From an uncultured Peptoniphilaceae bacterium (GTDB lineage: Bacteria > Bacillota > Clostridia > Tissierellales > Peptoniphilaceae): 64,000 nucleotides of DNA. Both the position numbers and the translations under genes were made by a program. The stretch lies in contig CALTTP010000001.1 of NCBI GenBank assembly GCA_943912255.1, forward strand, positions 124,001 to 188,000. The letters are read 5' to 3'. Below, in pieces: positions 16,031 to 23,748 of the stretch (its first letter is position 1; the number at the start of each line of letters is the position of its first letter). The notes beneath the pieces were generated by a model. The model saw only the letters and a list, made by a program, of their open reading frames with translations. It had not been told where the DNA came from and did not search any database.

Positions 16031-17764
16031 ATGGTAAATATTACGATAAACGGTGTGGATATGTCCGTTGAAAAAAACACCACTATATTAGAAGCTGCTA
16101 ATAAAATAGGAATAAAAATACCTACTCTTTGCCATTTGAATCTTCATGATATAAAATATGTAAACAAATTGGCTAGTTGTAGAGTTTGTATGGTAGAGGA
16201 TTTAAATAAGGGGAAATTACTTCCTGCTTGTGCTACACCAGTAAAGGAAGGTATGAATATAAATACGGATAGTGTTAAGGCAGTTAAAGCGAGAAGAGCC
16301 ATTGTGGAACTACTATTATCTGACCATCCAAATAGCTGTTTAACCTGTGCAAAGAACTTGGATTGTCAACTTCAAGCTTTAGCACAAGACTTAAATGTTA
16401 GAGAGATTCCCTATAAAGGGGAGAAAAGAGAATTACCAATTGATGCCAATTCACTATCTTTAGTTAGAGATCCCAATAAATGTATACTTTGTAGAAGATG
16501 TGAAACCATGTGTAACGAGGTTCAAACTGTAGGAGCTTTAGCAGAAGTAGGTAGAGGTTTTAATACCTATGTGGGAAGTACCTTTGAAAGGTCCATGTAT
16601 GAAACCACATGTACCTTCTGTGGACAATGTCTGTCAGTATGTCCAACAGGTGCCCTTACGGAAGTTTCCAATGTTGACAAGGTTTGGGATTTACTTCATT
16701 CAGACAAGACTGTAGTAGTTCAAACGGCACCGGCAGTAAGGGTTGCCCTAGGGGAGGCCTTTGGTCTGGAACCAGGAACTGTAGTGACAGGTAAAATGGT
16801 CAATGCCCTTAGAAGGCTGGGTTTTGAAAAGGTATTTGATACCAACTTTGCAGCGGACTTAACTATAATGGAAGAGTCCAATGAATTTATGGAAAGACTT
16901 AAAGGAAATGGAAAGTTGCCAATTCTTACTTCATGTTGTCCAGGCTGGGTAAACTTTATGGAACAACAGTTCTCAGATATGATTGACATTCCAAGTACTT
17001 GTAAGAGTCCTCATGAGATGTTTGGTGCAGTGGCAAAGTCCTATCTATGTGAAAAGATGGGAATAAAACCAGAAGACATGGTAGTGGTTTCAGTGATGCC
17101 TTGTGTAGCAAAGAAGTTTGAAGCGGCAAGACCAGAACTGGAAAGTGACGGTATTTCCGATGTGGATATTGTAATAACCACAAGAGAATTGGCTTCAATG
17201 ATAAAAGAAGCTGGAATTAACTTTTTGGAGCTTGAAGACCAGGACTTTGACGACCCATTGGGAGAATCTACTGGTGCTGGAGCGATTTTTGGAGCGACTG
17301 GTGGAGTAATTGAAGCAACAGTAAGAACAGCCTATGAAAAACTAACGGGAGAAGAGCTGGGAGAACTTGAATTTACTGCCCTTAGAGGATTAAATGGTAT
17401 TAAAGCCACAGAAGTCGACATAGACGGTAGAAAAGTTAGAATTGCAGTGGCCAATGGCCTGGGAAATACCAGAAAGTTATTGGAAAAAGTAAATAGTGGA
17501 GAAGAAAACTTTGATGCGATTGAAGTAATGGCATGTCCAGGAGGCTGTATTGGCGGAGGAGGTCAACCATATCATCATGGAGACCTTTCAATCCTTAGAA
17601 GAAGAGCTGAAGGCATATATTCTATAGATAAAAATAAAGAAAGAAGAAAATCCCATGAAAATAAAAAAGTTCAACAACTTTACGATGAGTTCTTAGGAGG
17701 AGTAGCAAGTCCACTTGCCCATGAACTGCTTCATACATCCTATGAGAAAAAACCTAAATTATAA
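16031..17764 (+). CDS. hydA: [FeFe] hydrogenase catalytic subunit HydA
   Basis: A 577-residue H2-evolving or -oxidising enzyme. Start ATG 16031 follows AGGAGG; the frame is open further upstream without a ribosome site. Domains: an N-terminal [2Fe-2S] ferredoxin-like domain (residues 1-80), a His-ligated [4Fe-4S] segment (HPNSCLTC), two [4Fe-4S] clusters (CILCRRCETMC and CTFCGQCLSVCP), then the H-cluster domain. All three H-cluster signatures are intact: TSCCPGW (about 300), MPCVAKKFE (about 355) and MACPGGCIGGGGQP (about 500). With hydC and hydB this is an M3/group A3-type enzyme. Maturases HydEFG are not in the window. Confidence 0.97.
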   Translation: MVNITINGVDMSVEKNTTILEAANKIGIKIPTLCHLNLHDIKYVNKLASCRVCMVEDLNKGKLLPACATPVKEGMNINTDSVKAVKARRAIVELLLSDHPNSCLTCAKNLDCQLQALAQDLNVREIPYKGEKRELPIDANSLSLVRDPNKCILCRRCETMCNEVQTVGALAEVGRGFNTYVGSTFERSMYETTCTFCGQCLSVCPTGALTEVSNVDKVWDLLHSDKTVVVQTAPAVRVALGEAFGLEPGTVVTGKMVNALRRLGFEKVFDTNFAADLTIMEESNEFMERLKGNGKLPILTSCCPGWVNFMEQQFSDMIDIPSTCKSPHEMFGAVAKSYLCEKMGIKPEDMVVVSVMPCVAKKFEAARPELESDGISDVDIVITTRELASMIKEAGINFLELEDQDFDDPLGESTGAGAIFGATGGVIEATVRTAYEKLTGEELGELEFTALRGLNGIKATEVDIDGRKVRIAVANGLGNTRKLLEKVNSGEENFDAIEVMACPGGCIGGGGQPYHHGDLSILRRRAEGIYSIDKNKERRKSHENKKVQQLYDEFLGGVASPLAHELLHTSYEKKPKL

Positions 17765-17775
17765 AATTTGACAAG

Positions 17776-17821
17776 ATAGTGTTACAGCAGGATTCAATTC
17801 CTTCTGTAACACTATTTTTTA
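17776..17821 (+). terminator. Terminator after hydCBA
   Basis: A perfect 12-bp stem ATAGTGTTACAG/CTGTAACACTAT (17776-17787 with 17804-17815) followed by a T6 tract. Confidence 0.9.
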
Positions 17822-17848
17822 TTTTTGGATAGAATATCAAATATGACA

Positions 17849-17883
17849 TAAAAACGGCTTTCCTTAAAAAATAGAGAAAGCCG
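17849..17883 (-). terminator. Minus-strand terminator next to a gene remnant
   Basis: An 8-bp stem CGGCTTTC/GAAAGCCG (17855-17862 with 17876-17883). On the minus strand it is followed by TTTTT, and it lies 22 nt past the stop of the open minus-strand frame at 17905-18033. Confidence 0.55.
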
Positions 17884-17904
17884 CACTAAATTGGTGTTTA
17901 GATA

Positions 17905-18033
17905 TTATCCTTTAACTATGGTCCTTAAATTATCTTTCGGATTAAGTCTGTTATCAACTACGGATTTAATGTGTTTCTTGTAAATCTTTTCTGAAAGTTT
18001 AAAAATTGCCTTTAAAATGGTATAATTTGAATG
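17905..18033 (-). pseudogene. Possible 3' remnant of a lost minus-strand gene
   Basis: A 42-codon minus-strand frame ending in TAA has a protein-like composition (for example the stretches KLSEKIYKKHIKS and DNRLNPKDNLRTIVKG). It has no ATG, GTG or TTG start with a ribosome site, and an in-frame stop lies just upstream. A proper terminator follows it on the same strand. This suggests the 3' end of a gene whose body was deleted. The promoter of the J-domain gene overlaps it. A chance frame in AT-rich DNA remains possible, and no family is recognised. Confidence 0.3.
18021..18026 (+). promoter_or_regulatory. -10 element of the J-domain protein gene
   Basis: Perfect TATAAT 45 bp before the start codon; no clear -35. 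Confidence 0.35.
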
Positions 18034-18070
18034 TTACGTATCATATTACTATTTAGATTGGAGTTTTTAT

Positions 18071-18844
18071 ATGAAGAAGTTATGGGGTAAGATTATCCTT
18101 GCCTTAGCTGATGGACTAGATTTTTTAATAGGTGGACTTATAAAGGTAATGGAAGCTGTTGTAGATGTAATTTCCGGACTAGGAAGGTATATTTTAGCTA
18201 TTTTTGGAATACTTGCATGTTCTGGTTTTGTGTTTTTGTTACCACTTTTGCTAATATATCTACCTATAATTTTAATACTGGTATTTTTCTTTATTGTAGT
18301 TCCGCTGTTAGGCAAAAAATTTATTAGTTATTTGGAATATGTGCATTATTCTGCTGTGGAATATTTGAGAAACTATGCGGATTATTTAATCAATAATACT
18401 GGAAACTACAAGTCCTATAAGGATTTTAAAGAAAGCTATAGACAGAAGAAGGAAGCGGAGGAAAGGGCAAGACAGGAGAAACAAAGGGCCCAAAATGAGT
18501 TTTGGGAGGAAATCTTTAGAAACTTCGGTCAAGGTTATTATAGATATGACAATACTACTGGAAATTATAGAACCAATACCGGTGGGTATAGTAATCAAAG
18601 GCAAGCCTATCAAAATCCACTGGAAGATTTTAATAAAAAGTATCGAGAGAGTTGTCAAATTCTTGAAGTTCCAGAAAAGACCAATGTCTATGAGGTTAAA
18701 ACTGCTTATAGAAAGCTAGCAAAGAAATATCATCCTGATTTAAATGATAGTCCAGAAGCAACAGAGATGTTTCAAAAGGTTAATGCGGCTTATGAATTTT
18801 TAACAGAAGAGAATATTACAAGATATAATAATTACAATAAGTAA
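18071..18844 (+). CDS. Membrane-anchored J-domain protein
   Basis: A 257-residue protein with an unusual order: hydrophobic N-terminal half, J domain at the C-terminus. Membrane segments lie at about residues 12-45 and 45-80, followed by a charged coiled stretch rich in Lys, Glu, Arg and Gln (about 110-145) and a Tyr/Asn/Gly-rich linker. The J domain (about 195-250) has the diagnostic HPD tripeptide at 221-223, needed to stimulate DnaK ATPase, and an AYRKLAKKYHPD helix II. It probably recruits DnaK to the membrane face. It is monocistronic between its own promoter and terminator. It lacks the Gly/Phe and zinc domains of DnaJ, so it is not the housekeeping co-chaperone. Confidence 0.85.
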   Translation: MKKLWGKIILALADGLDFLIGGLIKVMEAVVDVISGLGRYILAIFGILACSGFVFLLPLLLIYLPIILILVFFFIVVPLLGKKFISYLEYVHYSAVEYLRNYADYLINNTGNYKSYKDFKESYRQKKEAEERARQEKQRAQNEFWEEIFRNFGQGYYRYDNTTGNYRTNTGGYSNQRQAYQNPLEDFNKKYRESCQILEVPEKTNVYEVKTAYRKLAKKYHPDLNDSPEATEMFQKVNAAYEFLTEENITRYNNYNK

Positions 18845-18850
18845 TAAAGG

Positions 18851-18882
18851 CCCTTGATTCCATGTGAATTGAGGGTTTTTTA
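18851..18882 (+). terminator. Terminator after the J-domain gene
   Basis: Stem CCCTTGATTC/GAATTGAGGG (two G-U pairs), 5-nt loop, followed by T6. Confidence 0.8.
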
Positions 18883-19084
18883 GATGGGAATTGTTACGTT
18901 TATGTAATAAAGAAATAAAAATAGATACTGAAAAATTTAGGAATATTTAAGAAACATTGATTTAACGCTGTTTAGAATGATGTATTATTTTGTTACTATG
19001 TATAAAAATCTGATTTATCCAATAAAAAAATATTAAGAAAAAGTAATATTCTCTAAATTTATCTATAAAGAAAACGATTTGAAT

Positions 19085-19113
19085 ATGACATAACAGACTT
19101 AAGGGTATATTAT
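19085..19113 (+). promoter_or_regulatory. Promoter of the V-type ATPase operon
   Basis: ATGACA (19085-19090) and TATTAT (19108-19113) each match the sigma-A hexamers at 5 of 6 positions, with a 17-bp spacer. The leader to the first gene would be about 17 nt. Confidence 0.55.
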
Positions 19114-19136
19114 GAAGAATGGGGGGAGGTTAATAG

Positions 19137-19469
19137 ATGGATGACTTTATAGAAAGAATTGTGAAGCTAGATGAATCAACTTCATCTCTAGATCAGAAGT
19201 ATAAGGTCAAAGAGGCGGATCTTCAAAAGTTATACAAAAAGAAGAAAGCTGATTTTGAACTTGAACTAGAGAATAGATTAAAAAGTCAGATTGATGACTT
19301 TGAGTCTCAAGCTAATTTAGAATACAAGTCGAAGAAAAAAGAGATTAAGGATGTTTTAAATAAAAAACTAAATCTTATTATGGACAGGTATCGACTTGAG
19401 AAACCAGGAATTATCTACTATATTACTAAGTCAGTTTTAGAAAGGGATAATAAAGATGGCAGGAGCTAA
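19137..19469 (+). CDS. V-type ATPase peripheral-stalk subunit (G/H-like)
   Basis: A 110-residue, strongly charged protein that is almost entirely predicted coiled coil (about residues 20-90, Lys/Glu/Asp-rich with heptad Leu/Ile). It is the first gene of the operon, the usual place for the short stator subunit called G/H, or NtpF in Enterococcus hirae. There it pairs with subunit E to form the peripheral stalk. A GGGGGAGGT ribosome site precedes the ATG by 6 nt, and the end overlaps ntpC by 14 nt. Assignment rests on position and coiled-coil character, since this subunit diverges quickly. Confidence 0.78.
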   Translation: MDDFIERIVKLDESTSSLDQKYKVKEADLQKLYKKKKADFELELENRLKSQIDDFESQANLEYKSKKKEIKDVLNKKLNLIMDRYRLEKPGIIYYITKSVLERDNKDGRS

Positions 19470-20478
19470 GGATTTCTCTGCTGTTAATACTAAAATATCT
19501 GGGTTAAGTAAAAATTTATTAACTTATAAGGACTACCAATCAATTTTAAATATGTCTCCAAGAGAGATATTGGATTTATTAAAGAAAAAAGAATTTATCG
19601 AATCAACAGATTTTCAAGAATTGGATTACTTATCCGTTCATCTAAAGAGAGTTTTAATTCAAAAAATGAGAGCCATGGGCTATTTCTTAGGAAATAGGTA
19701 CAAGACCCTAATGGATTTGATTATCGACAGATATGAAATAGATGATGTTAAAAAAGCGATTAGGAATATTTTTAATAGAAATATGGATATTTCTGAAGAA
19801 AGCTTTGTTATTAGGACCGATTTCTTTAAAAAGGTCATTGAAAAAACAAGCATTATTGATTTCATTGATTCCCTTAGTGAGGAAAGTTACTACAGTTATC
19901 TTAGAAATTATAAAGAGATAGAAGATGAAAAACTACTATTTTATCTGGAAATGTCACTAGATAGATTTCATTATTCTGATATCTTTAAATTCTGTGAAAA
20001 ATTAGATAAAAAAAGTAGTCAAAAGGCAAAGTCCCTTTTTGGAACTATTATTGACTTGAAGAATCTTGTTTGGATTTATAGAGCTAAGAAATTTTATCAA
20101 GTTGATGACATGCTAATTTACAATTACAGTATTTTTAGAGGGCTAAAATTTGGTCCAGAGGAACTTTTGAAATTGTCTAGAATGGATCTAGATTCTTTTG
20201 TGGACTCCATTTTTAAGATGGACTATGGTTTCTTATTTGGGGAAGACAAAAGTTCAGATCTTTATATGAGCTTGGAGATCGATAGGTTTCTATATGATAG
20301 ATTTGACGACTATTTAAAATCAAATGGATTTCACATAGGTAAGGTTTTAGGTTATATATTGGTTTATGAATTCCAAATTAAAGATATTATGGTAATAATG
20401 CAGGGAAAGGAATTAAATATGGAAGAAGAGAGTTTAGAGGACTATTTAATAGGTTATGGGGAGAGGAGGTTCATATGA
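19456..20478 (+). CDS. ntpC: V-type ATP synthase subunit C
   Basis: A 340-residue AC39/NtpC family subunit that forms the socket connecting the rotating central shaft (D-F) to the membrane ring. The helical pattern and typical elements are visible: AVNTKISGLSKNLLTYKDY at the N-terminus, a central LKNLVWIYRAKKFY helix and a YLIGYGERRF end. Length fits the family (about 330-360). It overlaps the stator gene upstream, and its stop overlaps the ntpI start (ATGA). Assignment is supported by position in a complete operon. Confidence 0.9.
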   Translation: MAGAKDFSAVNTKISGLSKNLLTYKDYQSILNMSPREILDLLKKKEFIESTDFQELDYLSVHLKRVLIQKMRAMGYFLGNRYKTLMDLIIDRYEIDDVKKAIRNIFNRNMDISEESFVIRTDFFKKVIEKTSIIDFIDSLSEESYYSYLRNYKEIEDEKLLFYLEMSLDRFHYSDIFKFCEKLDKKSSQKAKSLFGTIIDLKNLVWIYRAKKFYQVDDMLIYNYSIFRGLKFGPEELLKLSRMDLDSFVDSIFKMDYGFLFGEDKSSDLYMSLEIDRFLYDRFDDYLKSNGFHIGKVLGYILVYEFQIKDIMVIMQGKELNMEEESLEDYLIGYGERRFI

Positions 20479-22400
20479 AATCTCAAAGAATGTACATGAT
20501 GAATTTAATTGGACAAGTGGCAGATTTAGAAAATATCCTTAGGGATATTGTAGATTCTGGTACGACGGAGATTGTGGATGCCAATGAGTTAATCGACAAT
20601 AGCCAGTTTATGTTTCCCATTAGCAGTGAAAATATAAGTATGGCCATTGACTTTAATTATATAAAAAAATATCAATCGGATTTTAGTATTAGTGAAGAAA
20701 AAAAGAGATTAGATGAAATTTCTCAAGCTTTAAAAATTGATTTTAATAAGAAGAAATTTTTAAATATGTCAGGAAAATCTATATCCGAGGAAGAATTTGA
20801 GGAGCTGGAAAATTCTGTTAAAAATCTAAAGTTTCTTGAGTCTAAATTAGAGGAAAATAAAGATGAAACTGACATTTTCAATATGTTTGAGAATATAAAT
20901 ATTCCCATGTCAAAGCTGATGGATTTGGAAAACTTCAATTTTAAATTTGGAGTACTATCAAAAGAGGATAGGTTAAAGATTAAGAAGAATTATGAAAATA
21001 TCTTTGCGGCTATTTTCCATATGGGAACTTTAACGGAAGGTGAAGTTTACTTTATCATCTACCCAAGAAGTATGGAAGTGGATATTAGCAGGGTTTTACG
21101 TTCTCTTAATTTTAATGAAATGAAAATTCCAGAAGGTTTTAAAAGAAAGCCCTCAGAGATTCTTGAAAGACTAAAGGGTGAATATATAGATTTAAAATCT
21201 AAAAAGGATAGGGAGATTTCCTATATTGAAGATTTTAAGTCCAAGAATTTAAAGGGTTTGGTCCAAGCTCTAAAGGATAAGTACAATAATTTAAATTTGG
21301 AAGATACTAAGGGACATCTATCTGTATCGGATAGGTTTTTTTATTTGGCAGGTTGGATATCTAAAGGCGATAGTAAGTGGCTTTATGATAATCTAAAGCA
21401 AAAATACAATGTGGATATTACATTCCATGAGGCTGGTGATTACAATATTAAGCCACCAACTAAGTTGAAAAATAATAGAGTCTTTAAACCCTTTGAGCTT
21501 TTGGTAAAAATGTATGGCACACCTAATTATGAAGAGGTGGATCCAACACCATTTTTTGCTATTACCTATATGATCCTTTTTGGCTCCATGTTTGGGGATA
21601 TTGGACAGGGTTTAGTCTTCGCAGTATCTGGATTACTAGTAAGCAAATTCTTTAATAAGGACTTTGGTGGTCTTGTGACTAGACTTGGAATAAGTTCTAC
21701 TATTTTTGGGTTTTTATATGGTTCTGTCTTTGGAATGGAGGATATTGTAGAACCTATATTGTTCAGTCCCTATGAAAATATCAATAGAATTTTGATAATG
21801 GCCATAGTTTTAGGAATAATTCTTTTGATTATGAGCTATACCCTTGGGGCGATTAACTATATTAAAAGGGAAAATTATGAGGAACTTTATTTTGGAGAAA
21901 AGGGAATAGCTGGATTTTTACTATATTTATCCATTCTTGGAGTAGTTTCGTATAATGTTCTAGATTTTAAATTGATACCTTCCTTCTTATATATAGTGGT
22001 AGCTGTTTTATCTATTGTGGCCATGATATTTAAGAAGGTGCTATATCAAAAGTTTATATTGAAGGATACGGTAGGCCTTCCCAATGGATATTTTATCGAG
22101 TCCAGCTTTTCAATAATTGAAACGATTATTTCAATTTTCTCTGGGACCATATCCTTTATAAGAGTAGGGGCCTTTGCCATTAACCACGTGGGGCTATTTT
22201 TGGCTTTCTCCACCATTGGAAAGATGATAGGAACTCAAGCGGGTTCTATTATTATGACTGTAATTGGAAATATAGTAATATTGGGATTAGAAGGACTTAT
22301 AGTATTCATTCAATCTTTAAGACTGGAATACTATGAAATGTTTAGTAAGTATTATATAGGGGATGGAAGAGAGTTCGTCCCAGATGAAAATTTATTTTAG
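20475..22400 (+). CDS. ntpI: V-type ATP synthase subunit I (subunit a)
   Basis: The 641-residue membrane stator carrying the ion half-channels. The N-terminal half (to about residue 335) is cytoplasmic with long coiled-coil stretches. The C-terminal half has seven to eight membrane helices beginning around FFAITYMILFGSMFGDIGQG. The essential arginine facing the ring is visible in ISFIRVGAFAINHVG (about Arg562). ATGA overlap with ntpC and an AGGAGG site before ntpK show tight coupling. Ion specificity cannot be read from this subunit. Confidence 0.95.
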   Translation: MKSQRMYMMNLIGQVADLENILRDIVDSGTTEIVDANELIDNSQFMFPISSENISMAIDFNYIKKYQSDFSISEEKKRLDEISQALKIDFNKKKFLNMSGKSISEEEFEELENSVKNLKFLESKLEENKDETDIFNMFENINIPMSKLMDLENFNFKFGVLSKEDRLKIKKNYENIFAAIFHMGTLTEGEVYFIIYPRSMEVDISRVLRSLNFNEMKIPEGFKRKPSEILERLKGEYIDLKSKKDREISYIEDFKSKNLKGLVQALKDKYNNLNLEDTKGHLSVSDRFFYLAGWISKGDSKWLYDNLKQKYNVDITFHEAGDYNIKPPTKLKNNRVFKPFELLVKMYGTPNYEEVDPTPFFAITYMILFGSMFGDIGQGLVFAVSGLLVSKFFNKDFGGLVTRLGISSTIFGFLYGSVFGMEDIVEPILFSPYENINRILIMAIVLGIILLIMSYTLGAINYIKRENYEELYFGEKGIAGFLLYLSILGVVSYNVLDFKLIPSFLYIVVAVLSIVAMIFKKVLYQKFILKDTVGLPNGYFIESSFSIIETIISIFSGTISFIRVGAFAINHVGLFLAFSTIGKMIGTQAGSIIMTVIGNIVILGLEGLIVFIQSLRLEYYEMFSKYYIGDGREFVPDENLF

Positions 22401-22409
22401 GAGGAAATT

Positions 22410-22832
22410 ATGCATTTAATTTTAACTTTATCAATTGTAGTGGTTTTGACCACAATAGGTTCGGGTGTCTATCTATTGAAGAACAACAGAGACAAGTCAA
22501 AAAATAAAATTAGAAAGGCCCTAGGGGTAAATCTTTTGAGTTTTATTCCCCTTATAATCATGGCTATGGTGATTATATCTCCAAATTCAAGTTTTGCCGC
22601 TACAGATTCAGGAGCTGCAGCTAATGGAATGGGAATGCTAGCAGCTGCTCTTTCTACTGGTTTTGCCACAATTGGTACAGGATATGCCGTTGGTGTTGTA
22701 GGTTCTGCAGCTTTAGGAGCTGTTTCTGAGGATGATTCTCTTTTAGGTAAGACTTTGATTTATGTAGGACTTGCAGAGGGTATTGCAATTTATGGTCTTG
22801 TAATCTCAATCATGATATTGGGAAGATTATAA
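22410..22832 (+). CDS. ntpK: V-type ATP synthase subunit K (rotor ring), single-hairpin form
   Basis: A 140-residue ring subunit. Only one ATP-synt_C hairpin is present (about residues 74-139), with the ion-binding carboxylate Glu123 in LAEGIAIYG. Typical V-type K subunits have two hairpins (about 155-160 residues). Here two extra hydrophobic segments (2-23 and 43-62) precede it, and the second ends in a signal-peptidase-like SFAATD. The Na+-type Gln and Ser/Thr ligands known from Na+ rings are not clearly present, but Tyr128 is. The ring may therefore be built from single hairpins as in some archaea. Position in the operon makes the identity secure. Confidence 0.9.
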   Translation: MHLILTLSIVVVLTTIGSGVYLLKNNRDKSKNKIRKALGVNLLSFIPLIIMAMVIISPNSSFAATDSGAAANGMGMLAAALSTGFATIGTGYAVGVVGSAALGAVSEDDSLLGKTLIYVGLAEGIAIYGLVISIMILGRL

Positions 22833-23143
22833 TGCACTCATATCTAATATCCAATGATGAAAGTATAGTCCAAGGTTTAAAACTAGCAGGAATTAGAGGA
22901 ACCTTTAGTAAAGATAAGGAAGAGTTAAGAAATATTTTTAAAGAAAATTTAAGAGATGAAAAGATTGGAACCTTGATTTTGACTGAGGAGGTTTCAGAAA
23001 TTGTTTCAGACCTACTTATCCAGCATAGAAAAAAGAGGAAATCTAAGCCTTTAATAGTTGTAATACCGGGACAGGGTGGCCTAAAGGATCCAGATTTTAT
23101 CTTAAAGTCTGTAAAGGAATCCCTAGGTGTAAAGATTGATTAG
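22832..23143 (+). CDS. ntpG: V-type ATP synthase subunit F
   Basis: A 103-residue shaft subunit with the Rossmann-like fold of V-type F. It opens with a strand followed by the SNDESIVQGLKLAGI segment, and has TLILTEEVSEIV and the PLIVVIPGQGG strand-loop typical of the family. The ATG overlaps the ntpK stop (TAATG). It forms the central stalk with subunit D and can regulate ATPase activity. The symbol follows E. hirae usage, where ntpG encodes the eukaryotic F homologue; other schemes call it ntpF or atpF. Confidence 0.88.
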   Translation: MHSYLISNDESIVQGLKLAGIRGTFSKDKEELRNIFKENLRDEKIGTLILTEEVSEIVSDLLIQHRKKRKSKPLIVVIPGQGGLKDPDFILKSVKESLGVKID

Positions 23144-23151
23144 GTGATAGT

Positions 23152-23748
23152 ATGATTTTACTTGAAAATAAATATGAATTATTTAAAAAGGTAACCTATG
23201 ATAAAAAGAAAGCTGAATTAGAGAGTCATTATATTAAGATTGAAGAAAAGCTTGAAAGGGAATTTCAAGAATATAAAGATAGGAAAGAAAAGGAATTTGA
23301 CTTACAAGTGGCAAAGGAAAAGAGAAAAGTCACTACTGAAATAAATGAAAAGCTTCAAGTGGAAGAAAATAAAAGTAAGGAAGAAATCTTAAAGTTTAGG
23401 GAGAGAATGATTGAAGATATCCACAAGGATGTCCTAAATCAATATAAGTCCTATGTTGAAGAAGATGACTACCTATCTAAGTTAAAAGCAGACTTATCGG
23501 AGTATTATGACAATGCCAACTATATCATAGGTTTGACAAAGAGGGACGCCAATAGAATTGGTTTTTCCGAAGATAAAGTAAAAGTTCTCCCAGAAGAGGT
23601 CATAGGGGGATATACTCTTGAAAATGTAATTGACAATAGTATCGTGGACAATACCATAAGAGAATTTGTAAAAAACAATAGAAAGACCATTGGTCTTGTT
23701 ATTCAAAACTTTATCAATAAGGTAGGAGGTAAGGTAGATGGAGAATAG
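23152..23748 (+). CDS. ntpE: V-type ATP synthase subunit E
   Basis: A 198-residue peripheral-stalk subunit. The first ~105 residues are a Lys/Glu-rich coiled coil that would pair with the short stator subunit encoded at the head of the operon. The C-terminal ~90 residues form the globular head, with the family-like KVLPEEVIGGYTLEN and DNSIVDNTIREF segments. It starts 8 nt after ntpG and overlaps ntpA by 11 nt. Length is normal. Confidence 0.9.
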   Translation: MILLENKYELFKKVTYDKKKAELESHYIKIEEKLEREFQEYKDRKEKEFDLQVAKEKRKVTTEINEKLQVEENKSKEEILKFRERMIEDIHKDVLNQYKSYVEEDDYLSKLKADLSEYYDNANYIIGLTKRDANRIGFSEDKVKVLPEEVIGGYTLENVIDNSIVDNTIREFVKNNRKTIGLVIQNFINKVGGKVDGE

